Part shown: in pieces, positions 25,701-35,637 of the stretch
Layout of the letters: each line of letters begins with the position of its first letter
Position numbering within the stretch: the stretch's first letter is position 1
Assembly: GCA_024685975.1 (NCBI GenBank)
Contig: JAIBDZ010000007.1
Span: 1-64,000, forward strand
Direction of reading: 5' to 3'
Origin: Piscirickettsiaceae bacterium
GTDB lineage: Bacteria > Pseudomonadota > Gammaproteobacteria > Nitrosococcales > Methylophagaceae
Length of the DNA: 64,000 bases
Made by a program: the position numbers and the translations under genes
Notes under the pieces: generated by a model
Database searches by the model: none
What the model was told of the DNA's origin: nothing
Seen by the model: the letters and a program-made list of their open reading frames with translations, nothing else

Positions 25701-28458
25701 TATCGCCCCTGAAATTCTCTCGGTCTTTATTCCTGAAACAGAAGAACTATGGGAGCAGTATCAATTATTACGACAACAACTCACCTTATTACCTGATGAT
25801 AAAGATTACCAAAAAGCGATTAGACACACCTTAAAACAATTAGCCGATATCGCAAACGACACCGGCATTGATGACCTTTCACAGTCTTATTCCTTATTGT
25901 CTCGTCTTATTCAAAAAGGACATTTGACTGACGAAACTTGCTTATCGTTAGTCAATACAGGTGAAAGAAATGTTAAGCAATTACTCAGAAACTATGTCGA
26001 AAACCAAGATGAAGTCGTCGATTTAACTAGCTATCAAACAACGATAGAAGATTACCTTGCTCATTTTTCTGCACCAGCAGAAACACGCATTGAACCTGTA
26101 GAGCAGACTGTTGAAACACCAGTGACGCTCGATACAGATCCTGAATTACTCGAAGCCTTCACCGAGGAATGCGCGGAATTATTAGCTTCCAGCGATATGG
26201 CCATAAAACAATGGCAACAAAACCCAGAAGATGATCAAGCCTCAATGCAACTGCAACGTGACTTACACACCTTAAAAGGTGGAGCACGTCTACTGGGTAT
26301 CAGCGCCATTGCTGACTTGACGCACCACACTGAGTCCTTAGTCCTTCAAGCTTGCGATAAACATACTGATGCTAATACTGACTTCTTCCATTTATTGCAG
26401 CGTTGTCAGGACAGATTGTCCGACATGCAAGATCAGCTCAGTCAACACACCAACATTCCCGCTGCAAATAGCCTTATCGCTGACATAGATGAGCTGACTC
26501 AACAAACCACACCTCAGGCTGATGATATTGAGATCGCCCAATTAACAGCAACACCTGAACTCGACAATGCTAGCCAAGTTGAACCAGCCCCTGTCAAACA
26601 AAGTCCTTCCGGCACAGAACAAGTGCGTGTTAAAGCAGAATTATTAGATTTTCTGACTAACTTCGCCGGTGAGGTCAATATTTCACGCGATCGCGTGAGC
26701 CAACAAAATGGGGCGATGCGACAACAGTTAAGTGAAATGGAATCAACGGTTGAACGCTTGCAAGAACAACTCCGCAAGCTAGAAATGGAAACAGAAGCCC
26801 AAATTCTATTCCGTTATGAAGACAATGCAAATAAAGCCTTATCTGACTTTGACCCATTAGAATTAGACCGTTTTTCACAAATCCAACAGTTATCCCGTGG
26901 GCTGACAGAAAGTGTAACCGATTTACATGATATTACTCGCTCACTAGAAGGTTTAGTACGTGAATCTGACACCATCTTAATCCAACAATCTCGACTTAGC
27001 ACAGACCTGCAACAAGGTTTGATGAATACCCGCTTACTGCCTTTTAGCGGCTTAGTGCCTCGATTCGAACGCATTGTCAGACAAACCAATGACGAAGTCG
27101 GTAAACAATCTGAACTCATTGTTTATGGCGCAGATCGAGAACTCGATAGAACGCTACTTGATCATATTGTCGCGCCAATAGAACATTTATTACGCAATGC
27201 CATCAGTCACGGCGTTGAAGATGTTGAAACGCGCCTGCAAGCAGGCAAAGATCCCGTCGCCCAACTCACCTTAACCATTACCCGAGACGGCTCTGAAATT
27301 CTCATGACTTTATCTGATGATGGTCGTGGTATTGATGTCGAGAAAATTCGCCAAAAAGCCTTAGACAAAGATCTCATTAATCCTGAAAAAATGCCGAGTG
27401 ATGACGAATTAGTTCAATTGATTCTCCACTCAGGGTTTAGTACCGCTGATGATGTATCCCAACTTGCAGGACGCGGCGTGGGTATGGATGTCGTCAATAG
27501 TGAAATCAGAACCTTAAAAGGCCGCTTATCAATCCAATCTGTTGCAGGCCAAGGAACCAGTTTCCATATCCGTCTACCGCTCACTTTATCCGTCATGCAA
27601 GCACTGCTTATTGGGTGTGCTGAGCAGCAATACGCAGTGCCTTTAGCATCAGTACATGCAGGAGAACGGATCAGCATCAAAGCCGTCAAAGCATTATTAG
27701 CCCAAGGCGATGAAGCACGATATGAATACAATGGTACTTATTACAAGTTCATGTCTTTAGCGACATTGCTGAATCAACCGTTTAAATTGCAAGATGAGCA
27801 TGCGCCTCAATTGCCGCTATTGTTATTTAGCTCTGGCGATACTCAAGTCGCTCTCGTGGTGGATACCATCTATAACAGCCGAGAGATTGTATTAAAATCC
27901 GTCGGAGAACAACTTGGCCATATTCCAGCCATCAATGGCGCCACGATCTTAGGTGATGGACAAGTCGTCTTCATTCTTGATATCCCAGCATTAGTGAACA
28001 CCATTGATCAAACCGTGGCAGCCGATAATCTACTCAACAGTGCCATTTCGACGCTAGAATCGTTACGTAACCGCCTACCTGTCGCGATGGTTGTAGATGA
28101 CTCCATTACGATGCGTAAAGCGTCGGCTAATTTATTAAAACGTCATGGTTTCGACGTCATTACCGCAAGAGATGGTATCGACGCTGTCGCTCAACTGAAC
28201 GAGCAATTACCCGATATCATCTTACTTGATATCGAAATGCCGAGAATGGATGGCTTTGAATTTGCCACCCTCGTCAGAAATGACCCACAATTGAGTCATA
28301 TTCCCATCATTATGATCACCTCTCGTACCGGCGACAAACACCGTAATAGAGCAAGAAGTATTGGGGTTAACGCCTACCTTGGTAAACCTTACCAAGAAGG
28401 TGAAATTGTCGACACATTACAAAATCTATTAGGGGCAAAATACCCCTACCGTGAATAA
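22741..28458 (+). CDS. chpA: Hybrid chemotaxis histidine kinase ChpA/PilL
   Basis: 1905-residue CheA-like kinase of the type IV pilus chemosensory system. N-terminal region (1-560): a degenerate Hpt (His51 in LHQVNGIMEML, where the usual Lys is Asn) and helical/coiled segments. Then a 57-nt tandem repeat linker (about 588-712). Three Hpt domains have intact phosphorylation motifs: His777 (HTLKGSGRM), His905 (HSLKGSAKT) and His1176 (HTLKGGARL). Dimerisation and HATPase follow (HLLRNAISHGVED, LSDDGRGID, GRGVGMDVV), then a CheW-like domain, and a C-terminal receiver (VDDSITMRK, DIILLDIEMPRMDG, GKPY). Pseudomonas ChpA is larger and has more Hpt modules. Signal flow is to PilG and PilH. Confidence 0.95.
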   Translation: MAQLNSGNYDALAWVQNEVQQSLADALQTLTRFIDDPSDTANIEPCISQLHQVNGIMEMLNLQGALILSQEMLASAIAIRNADNNDSSRLQDSLLKGLMLLPNYLKQVGPNVNDHPIRLLSTINELRLSRDEKVLSEVQLFKPNLSIPLPDEVMPKPHDISTQNIAIDKLSHAFQVSLLNWIKNNDDKSLGRLQQLIHYLRTHATQEKNIILWWVAEGLIEAIQDSGLELNTTTKLSLSKLNDPIKTLSKHDELYLISVFPTSLVQQILLLIAKSTSTGPHVSLLKDSFDLTFYDDAIHQKIYSFSNDALTEARSGILEQLGDVKELLNQFDRHSDDAQNTVEQLNKEFNTLSSALDLMSESQASITLRQHQQDIEHKLNQDQLPSDLQMMALADDILRIENQLQQNQHDGSTNFTDDPLQSAVLNECLNELSHIKEKLILVERQQLIASTTLPETAQQLDLLAGSTTMLKLDDVTSVLQNTSNVMTQQLEQEDNLTELAFGQLAEIIAAIELYLEGLSQHGQHQFLLLEQAQSHLAHFGQQASEQQPEQEEAIEDMMSEPAETSVDRYIQLQALLETESQLSPKQKTSVERYIQQLPTQAEPKQATSVERYIQQLPIQAAPKQDTSVERYIQQLPIQTEPKKATSIERYIQQLPTQAKPKQTTSVEQYIQQLPTQAVPKQATSVERYIQQLPAQAAPKQATGVERYIQQLEIAPTLDIIPTLDPPIIQFADGIDPDIADVFLEEADEVLAELDNLIPIWIEQQDQSALTTIRRHFHTLKGSGRMAGALDIGDLAWSVEDLLNHLLDGTIASSHAVIEVITDSHQLIPALLTRFTQAETSIDSRAQTLRDTITALMTPEAELSEEQELAAIFAAEANTYIATFTEQVTQAAPDKIIDENLLRAVHSLKGSAKTAHSTALADLSVILDARLNTLYQQQPSLTESQQATLQRIAHALPDLLAHPESDIQPYLQEIESLTPDVEDQSSSRIAPEILSVFIPETEELWEQYQLLRQQLTLLPDDKDYQKAIRHTLKQLADIANDTGIDDLSQSYSLLSRLIQKGHLTDETCLSLVNTGERNVKQLLRNYVENQDEVVDLTSYQTTIEDYLAHFSAPAETRIEPVEQTVETPVTLDTDPELLEAFTEECAELLASSDMAIKQWQQNPEDDQASMQLQRDLHTLKGGARLLGISAIADLTHHTESLVLQACDKHTDANTDFFHLLQRCQDRLSDMQDQLSQHTNIPAANSLIADIDELTQQTTPQADDIEIAQLTATPELDNASQVEPAPVKQSPSGTEQVRVKAELLDFLTNFAGEVNISRDRVSQQNGAMRQQLSEMESTVERLQEQLRKLEMETEAQILFRYEDNANKALSDFDPLELDRFSQIQQLSRGLTESVTDLHDITRSLEGLVRESDTILIQQSRLSTDLQQGLMNTRLLPFSGLVPRFERIVRQTNDEVGKQSELIVYGADRELDRTLLDHIVAPIEHLLRNAISHGVEDVETRLQAGKDPVAQLTLTITRDGSEILMTLSDDGRGIDVEKIRQKALDKDLINPEKMPSDDELVQLILHSGFSTADDVSQLAGRGVGMDVVNSEIRTLKGRLSIQSVAGQGTSFHIRLPLTLSVMQALLIGCAEQQYAVPLASVHAGERISIKAVKALLAQGDEARYEYNGTYYKFMSLATLLNQPFKLQDEHAPQLPLLLFSSGDTQVALVVDTIYNSREIVLKSVGEQLGHIPAINGATILGDGQVVFILDIPALVNTIDQTVAADNLLNSAISTLESLRNRLPVAMVVDDSITMRKASANLLKRHGFDVITARDGIDAVAQLNEQLPDIILLDIEMPRMDGFEFATLVRNDPQLSHIPIIMITSRTGDKHRNRARSIGVNAYLGKPYQEGEIVDTLQNLLGAKYPYRE
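24502..24876 (+). repeat. 57-bp tandem repeat inside chpA (about 6.6 copies)
   Basis: Seven in-frame units begin at 24502, 24559, 24616, 24673, 24730, 24787 and 24844; the last is partial. Each encodes a 19-residue unit of the form TSVERYIQQLPTQAEPKQA, varying at a few positions. A degenerate relative (TSVDRYIQLQALLE) precedes the array. The array joins the N-terminal helical region to the Hpt domains, so it acts as a flexible or extended linker. The regular length makes copy-number change by slippage or recombination likely without loss of frame. Confidence 0.93.
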
Positions 28459-28479
28459 CACAGCAATCATGGATACACT

Positions 28480-28938
28480 ATGGCTAACCTGACAACCGAC
28501 TTCATTCCTTGCATGTTAATTCCGTTGCAACAACACTATTTATTGTTGCCAAACAGTACCATTGCAGAAGTCATTCCTATGCCTCGCATTAGTCCTGCTG
28601 ATAACAAACCTGATTACTGGGTAGGTCAATATGCTTGGCAAAACCAACAAGTCGCCATCATTGACTTAGAAAGTATCATCGAGCAAAAACCTTATCACCA
28701 CGACCAAGCCAATAAATTATGTGTGCTTTATAGTATTAACGACAACCAATTACCTGCTTATGGCCTACCTTGCCACGGCGCACCACAATTAATTCACCTT
28801 AATGAAAGCGCATTGAGGCTAGTTCAAGACGATAATGATTTATCACCATATCTACATTGCAGAACCCATATTGGCAATAAAATAGCCTTCATTCCTAACC
28901 TCGATAAATTAGAAGAGATTATCGTTCAACACTTCTAA
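28480..28938 (+). CDS. chpC: CheW-like protein of the pilus chemosensory operon (ChpC-like)
   Basis: 152-residue CheW-fold protein, with MLIPLQQHYLLLPNSTIAEV and WQNQQVAIIDLESII as the recognisable core strands. It follows chpA at 21 bp. In Pseudomonas ChpC is a second adaptor feeding into the same kinase, and position supports this identity. chpB (methylesterase) is not present between chpA and this gene. Confidence 0.82.
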   Translation: MANLTTDFIPCMLIPLQQHYLLLPNSTIAEVIPMPRISPADNKPDYWVGQYAWQNQQVAIIDLESIIEQKPYHHDQANKLCVLYSINDNQLPAYGLPCHGAPQLIHLNESALRLVQDDNDLSPYLHCRTHIGNKIAFIPNLDKLEEIIVQHF

Positions 28939-28982
28939 CTCAATTTCATCAACATGACGCTTTTTTAGTTTATGATAATGCC

Positions 28983-30923
28983 ATGTCATTATTATCAAAC
29001 TTTGCCGCTGGCGTATTCTGCTTATTTCTGTTCTCAAGTCAGGCTTTTGCTTCCTTAGCTGAGCAGCGTATTGTCTTTCAACAAGTGTTAACGTCGCTGA
29101 ATCAATTGTCTCCGACCCAGTTTGAGCATAAGTTATCCCAGCTTCAAAACTACCCCTTAAGTAACTATTTACAATATCGCTATTACTCAAGTCACTTGGC
29201 CGAAATTGATGAAACAACGTTAAGCCAATTTATTTCGCGCAATGACGACTATTTTTATGCTGATAGATTACGTCAACGTTGGCTAAACCATTTAGCTGAA
29301 ACAAAGCAATGGTCTCGCTTCTTAAAGCAATACAAAGCGCCACAAAGCGTCGCAAGACAATGCTTACGACTCCAAGCACTTATTCAAACCGGACAACACC
29401 AACAAGCGCTCAAAGATACCCCCGAGCTCTGGTTAACGGGCCGCTCTCAACACCATTACTGCGACCAACCTTTTGCCTTTTTTAAACAACAAGGAAAGTT
29501 GACCGAATCATTACGTTGGCAACGCATACAATTAGCCCTCGAACAACGGCAATTTTCACTGGCTAAGTATCTTGCCAAATCCGTCAAAAAACCTACGCAA
29601 GCAAAACAATGGGTTCAACAGTGGCACGCCATGCACAAGAACCCATCACAGCAATTAAGTAACATCGCTAGCCAACCCTTACCATCACTTCCTTTGCCCT
29701 TATCAGCAGACAAAGCCCAACGCGATCTCATTCAATATGGCTTAACACAACTAGCTCGCCGTTCAACTGACCTCGCATTTCAACATTGGCAACGTATCAA
29801 AACCCAATATCGCTTTGATCAACAGCAACAATATGATATTCAAGGGGCTATCGCCTTACGCGCAGCCTTAAACCGACAAGACGACACCTTACGTTATTAC
29901 GGTGATGTACCCCACGACCCTTGGCGAGTCAGGGCGGCCCTATGGCAACAAGACTGGCCTGCTGTCGAAAAAGCCATTCGCAGTTTAAAATTGGCCGATC
30001 AACAAACTACTCGTTGGCAATATTGGTTAGCACGAAGCTATGCCGAACAAGGCCATCAACACAAAGCAGACATCATTTACCATCAGCTTTTACCGCAGCG
30101 AGATTATTACAGTTTTCTCGCGGCTGACAAACTAGACAAACGCTATCAACTCAATCATCACCCATTGCAGTTTAATGAGTTGAATTTCAATAGTTTCTCT
30201 CAACGTCCTGACGTCGTTAGCTTGCATGAGTTTTATATTACCGGCTTCAATACCGAAGCCAGACAACAAAGCTATTATCTCAAGCAACGTCTTGATAAGC
30301 GTGAATTAGAAATGTTAGCCACACTCACGCATAAATGGGGTTGGCATAACCAAACCATTGCCTTATTAGGTAAGGCAAAATCATGGGATGACCTTGATTT
30401 ACGTTTCCCCGTTCTCTATGAACAACACATGGTAAGCGCAGGGAAAACGCATCACCTTGACCCATCCTGGTTATTAGGTATCGCACGTCAAGAAAGTGCT
30501 TTTAACCCTAAAGCACGCTCTCCTGTTGGGGCAAGAGGGCTCATGCAATTGATGCCAAAAACAGCCAAAAACATTGCAAAAAAAATAAAGGCGCCGATAA
30601 AGAGCTTATCTGAATTAAGCACGCCACACCGTAATATTGAACTGGGTACAGCTTACTTACGCCAAGTGTATGACCAACATCAACAAAACCCTGTTTTAGC
30701 CACCGCATCATATAATGCAGGCCCTCATCGGGTTTCCCGTTGGTTGCCTAAAGTCAGTCTACCTGCGGATATCTGGATAGAAAACATCCCTTTTAATGAA
30801 ACCAGAAAATACACCGCCAACGTTATCACTTATGCCGCTATTTTTGATCATCAACGGGGAAAATCGATTACCCGTATCAGTCGTCGCATGGCTGACGTTC
30901 ATCCGCCAAAAAGCGTAGAATAA
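28983..30923 (+). CDS. slt: Soluble lytic murein transglycosylase
   Basis: Periplasmic muramidase that cleaves peptidoglycan with formation of 1,6-anhydro-muramic acid. The 646 residues show a signal peptide (cleaved after SQAFA), a long alpha-superhelical U/L region (about 30-470), and a C-terminal SLT catalytic domain. The catalytic glutamate is in IARQESAFNPKARSPVGA, with GLMQLMPKTAK and TASYNAGPHRV completing the motif set. It is separated from chpC by 44 bp and may be co-transcribed; cca follows after 4 bp. Confidence 0.95.
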   Translation: MSLLSNFAAGVFCLFLFSSQAFASLAEQRIVFQQVLTSLNQLSPTQFEHKLSQLQNYPLSNYLQYRYYSSHLAEIDETTLSQFISRNDDYFYADRLRQRWLNHLAETKQWSRFLKQYKAPQSVARQCLRLQALIQTGQHQQALKDTPELWLTGRSQHHYCDQPFAFFKQQGKLTESLRWQRIQLALEQRQFSLAKYLAKSVKKPTQAKQWVQQWHAMHKNPSQQLSNIASQPLPSLPLPLSADKAQRDLIQYGLTQLARRSTDLAFQHWQRIKTQYRFDQQQQYDIQGAIALRAALNRQDDTLRYYGDVPHDPWRVRAALWQQDWPAVEKAIRSLKLADQQTTRWQYWLARSYAEQGHQHKADIIYHQLLPQRDYYSFLAADKLDKRYQLNHHPLQFNELNFNSFSQRPDVVSLHEFYITGFNTEARQQSYYLKQRLDKRELEMLATLTHKWGWHNQTIALLGKAKSWDDLDLRFPVLYEQHMVSAGKTHHLDPSWLLGIARQESAFNPKARSPVGARGLMQLMPKTAKNIAKKIKAPIKSLSELSTPHRNIELGTAYLRQVYDQHQQNPVLATASYNAGPHRVSRWLPKVSLPADIWIENIPFNETRKYTANVITYAAIFDHQRGKSITRISRRMADVHPPKSVE

Positions 30924-30927
30924 TCAG

Positions 30928-32169
30928 ATGGAATGTTATCTCGTCGGTGGCGGTGTTCGTGATCAATTATTAGGACTGTCGGTCAAAGACCGCGATTGGG
31001 TTGTCGTGGGTGCAAGTCCTGAACAAATGTTGGCGCAAGGGTACCAAGCTGTCGGTAAAGATTTCCCCGTTTTTCTCCATCCCAAAACACATGAAGAATA
31101 TGCCTTAGCAAGGACAGAACGCAAAACCGCACCCGGTTATAAAGGGTTTGCCGTTTATGCCGCTCCAGATGTCACATTAGAACAAGACCTTGCTCGCCGT
31201 GACCTTACCATTAATGCCATCGCACAAACCGCCGAGGGAGCGTTAATCGATCCCTATCATGGTCAACAAGATCTCAAAGATAAAATATTACGCCACGTCT
31301 CTCCGGCTTTTACTGAAGACCCCGTTCGCGTTCTACGACTCGCCCGCTTTGCCGCTAGATTTGACTTCACAATAGCACCTGAAACCAAGGCGCTCATTCA
31401 CACGATGATAACGCAACATGAACTGGAACACTTAGTCCCAGAGCGTGTTTGGCAAGAGCTTAGTAAAGCGATGCAGACTGAGCGACCTTCCCGTTTTTTC
31501 ACCACATTAAAAGAAGTAGATGCTCTGGCGATTCTTTTCCCCGAAGTCGATAGATTATTTGGTGTCCCGCAGCATCCTAAATGGCATCCTGAAATAGATA
31601 CGGGGCTTCATGTCATGATGGTCATCGATCAAGCCGCAAGACTCAGTCACGACAATGCCGTTATTTTCGCAGCCCTTTGCCATGATTTAGGTAAAGGAAC
31701 GACCCCTGAAGATATCTTACCGCAACACGATGGGCATGAAGCCCGTAGCATCGCGTTAACAGAAGCCTTATGTCAAAGGCTGCGCGTCCCAAATGATGTC
31801 CAATCTTTGGCAATCAAAACCGCGCAATACCATACCCATGTTCATCTACTTTTTCATTTATCGGCCCAAGAAATTGAAGAAGTCATTGGCGCTTTAGATG
31901 CCTATCGAAAACCGCAACAATTTGAACAATTTCTATTGGCTGGCGAAGCGGATTTTAGAGGGCGCCCCGGCTATGAAGAGGCCGATATGCCTAATATCGA
32001 TGTCTTTCGACAGTGTTACCAAGTTTGCAAGGATATCTCGGTCCAACCCATCCTCGATCAAGGGTTAACCGGTAAAGCCATCTCAGAGACACTGCGACAA
32101 CAACGTATTGAAGCCATCGACAAATTAATGCATAACATAAAACAAGAATACAAAACTAAACAACATTAA
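30928..32169 (+). CDS. cca: Multifunctional CCA-adding tRNA nucleotidyltransferase
   Basis: Adds or repairs the 3' CCA of tRNAs. The 413 residues open with [24 protein letters not shown], the class II nucleotidyltransferase motif with the catalytic DRD, followed by [10 protein letters not shown]. The C-terminal half holds an HD phosphohydrolase domain ([12 protein letters not shown]), as in the E. coli-type multifunctional enzyme. It starts 4 bp after slt, so translation is probably coupled. Confidence 0.97.
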   Translation: MECYLVGGGVRDQLLGLSVKDRDWVVVGASPEQMLAQGYQAVGKDFPVFLHPKTHEEYALARTERKTAPGYKGFAVYAAPDVTLEQDLARRDLTINAIAQTAEGALIDPYHGQQDLKDKILRHVSPAFTEDPVRVLRLARFAARFDFTIAPETKALIHTMITQHELEHLVPERVWQELSKAMQTERPSRFFTTLKEVDALAILFPEVDRLFGVPQHPKWHPEIDTGLHVMMVIDQAARLSHDNAVIFAALCHDLGKGTTPEDILPQHDGHEARSIALTEALCQRLRVPNDVQSLAIKTAQYHTHVHLLFHLSAQEIEEVIGALDAYRKPQQFEQFLLAGEADFRGRPGYEEADMPNIDVFRQCYQVCKDISVQPILDQGLTGKAISETLRQQRIEAIDKLMHNIKQEYKTKQH

Positions 32170-32216
32170 CTCGTGTAATTGATCCTTATCGACTACACCC
32201 AACACAGGAAACCATA

Positions 32217-33200
32217 ATGACCACTGCTATTTCCGCCAACTGGACTAGCGTCAATGCTGCCTGCCAACCTCTTGTCGAACAATTGGTAGCCGATGCACAA
32301 GCTTTACAACTCAATATCAGCACGCTCTCTAACGGTACCCGCATCATTGATGCCGGTATTCATTGTGTTGGCGGATTGGAAGCCGGCCGACTTATTGGTG
32401 AAATTTGCATGGGTGGACTCGGCACAGCAACACTCGGTAGTAACAGCGGTTTTGAAAACTGGCCGTGGTCAGTCAATGTTCATGCTAAAACGCCCGTTTT
32501 AAGTTGTCTCGGTAGTCAATATGCTGGCTGGAGCTTATCCCATAAGAGCGAAGACAGTAAATTCTACGCATTAGGTTCAGGTCCAGGTCGAGCTCTAGCA
32601 GGTAAAGAAGAAGTGTTAAAAGAATTTGCCTACAAAGACACAGCCGATAGCACCTGCATTGTGCTAGAAGTAGATCAAATCCCACCCGTCGAAGTGTCAG
32701 AAAAAGTGGCCAAAGACTGCGGTATTTCACCAGACAAGCTGACTTTTATTCTCACGCCGACATCAAGCCTTGCCGGTGTAATGCAAATTGCGATTCGGGT
32801 ATTAGAAGTCGCTATGCATAAAGCCCATACTTTACATTTTCCAATGGACAAAATCGTCGATGGCTTTGGTGTGACGCCTGTCGCGCCTCCTGGTGGTGAT
32901 TTTATGACAGGTATGGGACGTACAAATGACGCTATTTTATATGGCGGACTTGTTCACTTATTTGTAAAAGCCACTGATGAAGAAGCCAAAGACCTCGCTG
33001 ATAAGATGCCAAGTAATACCTCATCAGACTATGGCCGACCATTTGCTGAGATTTTCAAATCTTATGAATATGATTTCTTTAAGATTGATCCCATGCTATT
33101 TAGCCCAGCCCAAGTCATCGTCACTAATATGAAGACAGGTAAGAGCTTTTCGGCAGGTGAACGTAATGCCGCCATGCTAGCCACATCATTTAATTTATAA
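32217..33200 (+). CDS. mch: Methenyl-tetrahydromethanopterin cyclohydrolase
   Basis: Interconverts methenyl-H4MPT and 5-formyl-H4MPT in the archaeal-type C1 oxidation pathway of methylotrophs. The 327-residue protein has the family's glycine-rich [12 protein letters not shown] segment, the [16 protein letters not shown] loop, and the [21 protein letters not shown] motif. A good AGGAAACC site precedes ATG. It begins the C1 cluster, with the RimK-like ligase and the CitG-like gene directly downstream. Confidence 0.97.
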   Translation: MTTAISANWTSVNAACQPLVEQLVADAQALQLNISTLSNGTRIIDAGIHCVGGLEAGRLIGEICMGGLGTATLGSNSGFENWPWSVNVHAKTPVLSCLGSQYAGWSLSHKSEDSKFYALGSGPGRALAGKEEVLKEFAYKDTADSTCIVLEVDQIPPVEVSEKVAKDCGISPDKLTFILTPTSSLAGVMQIAIRVLEVAMHKAHTLHFPMDKIVDGFGVTPVAPPGGDFMTGMGRTNDAILYGGLVHLFVKATDEEAKDLADKMPSNTSSDYGRPFAEIFKSYEYDFFKIDPMLFSPAQVIVTNMKTGKSFSAGERNAAMLATSFNL

Positions 33201-33209
33201 AGCAACGTG

Positions 33210-34124
33210 ATGACAACAACACATATTGTCATCTTTAATGACACCCATGGTTGGCATAGTGAGCGATTATTAGCTGCGTTAGCACCTTATGATATTCAGA
33301 TCACATTATCTGATCTGGCGCATTGCTATGTCGACCTTGATCACCCGAATGGCTTTGTTATCCCTGAGTTAGGAGATAAATGGCCTGATGCTGTTATGGT
33401 CAGAGGCATCGCGCCCGGCACATTTGAACAAATCACCTTAAGAATGGATTTTCTCCATACTTTAAGTGAACATCATATTCCCGTCCTTAATAGTGCCAAA
33501 GCCATTGAACACACTGTAGATAAAGCCAGAACATCACTTCGGCTTCATAACGCTGGCCTGCCAACGCCAAGAACATGGGCCTGCGAAAATAAAGAAAAAG
33601 CCCAGTACATTGTTCAAGCAGAATTAGCAAAAGGAGCTGAGCTAGTCATCAAACCCTTATTTGGTTGCCAAGGAAAAGGCATTATTAAGGTCGCGAATCC
33701 CACAGAGTTCGAACAAGCTGATATCGTCGGTGATGTTTTTTATTTACAACATTACATCCCGCCTTACCAATCGGAAAAATGGCAAGATTGGCGGCTGATG
33801 GTGATTGATGGTGAAGTCTGTGCTGCGATGTCACGTCATGCCGATCATTGGATCACCAACTTCGCCCAAGGTGCGCAATGCTTACCTGCGACCATCAACG
33901 ATGAATTAGCACAGCTTGCGATTAAAGCGACTGAAGCCGTTGGCGCAGATTATGCCGGCGTCGACCTCATTCGTGACCAACAAGGCCAATTTACCGTATT
34001 AGAAGTCAATAGTGTGCCAGCCTGGAAAGGACTCTATCAAGCAACAGGCATTGATGCCGCAAAACCATTAGCACGATCTATCATTAATCGTATTAAGGCC
34101 AATACCGATTCCCAACATGCTTAA
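33210..34124 (+). CDS. RimK-like ATP-grasp ligase of the H4MPT cluster
   Basis: About 304-residue ATP-grasp enzyme (Orf5 of the methylotroph H4MPT cluster). ATP-grasp features are clear: VIKPLFGCQGKGIIKV, DWRLMVIDGEVCAAMSR and YAGVDLI ... VLEVNSVPAWKG. Related archaeal MptN adds glutamate to methanopterin, so an amino-acid ligase role in cofactor completion is likely; the true acceptor is not known. The track starts at GTG 33207; the next codon is ATG 33210, which I prefer. It overlaps the next gene by 8 nt. Confidence 0.85.
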   Translation: MTTTHIVIFNDTHGWHSERLLAALAPYDIQITLSDLAHCYVDLDHPNGFVIPELGDKWPDAVMVRGIAPGTFEQITLRMDFLHTLSEHHIPVLNSAKAIEHTVDKARTSLRLHNAGLPTPRTWACENKEKAQYIVQAELAKGAELVIKPLFGCQGKGIIKVANPTEFEQADIVGDVFYLQHYIPPYQSEKWQDWRLMVIDGEVCAAMSRHADHWITNFAQGAQCLPATINDELAQLAIKATEAVGADYAGVDLIRDQQGQFTVLEVNSVPAWKGLYQATGIDAAKPLARSIINRIKANTDSQHA

Positions 34125-34965
34125 TCAAACGACTATGGCTGAAGCCATCACTTGGGCCTGTATTACGGAAGTCTCATCCCCCAAACCCGGGAACGTTAAT
34201 TTATACAGTGATGGTCATAATATGTCGGTACAACAATTTATTGACAGTGCTCACGCCATCGCCCCAATTCTCAGTAATCCCGCATATTCTGTCGGAGAAA
34301 GCATTTTAAAATCCGTCGAAGCTACAAAAAAAGTCGCTCATTGCAATACAAATTTGGGAATTATTCTTTTATTTGCGCCATTATGCGCAGCAATGCGACA
34401 AATTGATCATTTTGATGCCTTAATCCCGCAGCTCAAAAGCACACTCAATCAATTAACAAATAACGACGCAGATAACGCGTACCAAGCGATTAGGCTTGCT
34501 GAGGCTGGTGGCTTAGGGCAAAGTAACGAGCAAGACATTTTCTCCCCTCCTACTGTCACATTAAAGCAAGCAATGGAACTCGCAAAAAACCGAGATGCTA
34601 TTGCATTGCAATACTGTAATAATTATATGCAGGTTTTCGAAATAGGGCTTCCCCATTTGACAAAATCAATAAATTGTGGGGAAAGTGTTGAATGGGCTTG
34701 CGCTTTCGCGTATCTTAATCTTTTAACAGTCCTGCCAGATAGTTTAATTTGTCGCAAATATAGTTTAGCTTGCGCAATGAAAATTCAAGATAAGGCGACA
34801 CATACTCTTGGGAAGTTAAGTGAAAACAAGAGATTAAGCCAAATCGAGGCAGAGATAACCCTATGGGATAAAGAATTAAAACAGAAAGCAATTAACCCTG
34901 GCACGACAGCAGATTTGACCGCTGCCACATTGTTAGTTTACGCATTTAGCCAGGCGCTTTCATAA
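34117..34965 (+). CDS. CitG-like (triphosphoribosyl-dephospho-CoA synthase family) H4MPT-cluster protein
   Basis: 282-residue protein of the CitG/MdcB fold (Orf7 of the methylotroph C1 cluster). Family features include EVSSPKPGNVNLYSDGHNM and the NTNLGIILLFAPL segment that carries the nucleotide-binding Asn. No citrate lyase or malonate decarboxylase genes are near, so it is not making their prosthetic group. Genetic work in methylotrophs places it in tetrahydromethanopterin biosynthesis, plausibly in ribosyl-phosphate transfer. It overlaps the ATP-grasp gene. It has somewhat more AT-rich codon use in its second half. Confidence 0.83.
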   Translation: MLNQTTMAEAITWACITEVSSPKPGNVNLYSDGHNMSVQQFIDSAHAIAPILSNPAYSVGESILKSVEATKKVAHCNTNLGIILLFAPLCAAMRQIDHFDALIPQLKSTLNQLTNNDADNAYQAIRLAEAGGLGQSNEQDIFSPPTVTLKQAMELAKNRDAIALQYCNNYMQVFEIGLPHLTKSINCGESVEWACAFAYLNLLTVLPDSLICRKYSLACAMKIQDKATHTLGKLSENKRLSQIEAEITLWDKELKQKAINPGTTADLTAATLLVYAFSQALS

Positions 34966-35115
34966 AACCGAATTTCAGCCAGGTGCGCAAATAATAAAGC
35001 GCATCGACTGAGCAGGGCATACGTTCCTTTAATACGTATAACCTCGTTACTTGTTTTTTCAAGTGGGGAGTCATTTGAAAATTTTTAATTATTTTTTGGA
35101 ACAGGACAAAATAAT

Positions 35116-35634
35116 ATGCCAGTTATCGATCGTGTACTTGTAGGGGAATCTTTAGTCATTGAAGACGGAGATTTGGACAATGTTGCTCATATTGACTTAA
35201 TTATGGGTCCACGTGGCTCTGCCGCTGAAGATGCATTCTGCCGCACTTTAACAGATCAAAAACAAGGTGTTAACGGCCTTTTAGCTGTAGTTGCACCTAA
35301 CTTAATGGTTAAGCCTGCTACTGTTATGTTTAACAAAGTAACTATCAAAAACATGAAGCAAGCGGTTCAAATGTTTGGACCTGCGCAACGTGGTGTTGGT
35401 ATGGCTGTTGCTGAATGTGTTGAAGACGGTACTATCCCAGCTAACGAAGCAGATGATTGCTTTATCTGTGTGGGTGTATTTATCTCACCAACTGCTGATA
35501 GTGATGAAAAAATCCAAGATTGGAACTATCGTGCAACAAAAGAATCAATCAAACGTGCCGTTGCTCGTGAACCAAAAGCAGCTGACGTTGTAGCACAATA
35601 CAAGACTTCAGAACATCCATTTGGCGCAAAATAA
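35116..35634 (+). CDS. fae: Formaldehyde-activating enzyme
   Basis: Condenses formaldehyde with H4MPT to methylene-H4MPT, the entry to the oxidation pathway and a detoxification step. The 172-residue sequence has [20 protein letters not shown] with the conserved His, [20 protein letters not shown], and [18 protein letters not shown]. Codon use is strongly biased (GTT, GCT, GGT, CGT), unlike the neighbours, in keeping with very high expression. It is preceded by a 150-bp AT-rich gap that should hold its own promoter and followed by a strong 12-bp hairpin. Confidence 0.98.
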   Translation: MPVIDRVLVGESLVIEDGDLDNVAHIDLIMGPRGSAAEDAFCRTLTDQKQGVNGLLAVVAPNLMVKPATVMFNKVTIKNMKQAVQMFGPAQRGVGMAVAECVEDGTIPANEADDCFICVGVFISPTADSDEKIQDWNYRATKESIKRAVAREPKAADVVAQYKTSEHPFGAK

Positions 35635-35637
35635 GCG

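Noticed and set aside
28909-29217. 102-residue minus-strand ORF over the start of slt
   Set aside because: Overlaps the chpC end and the slt signal peptide on the other strand; no recognisable features.
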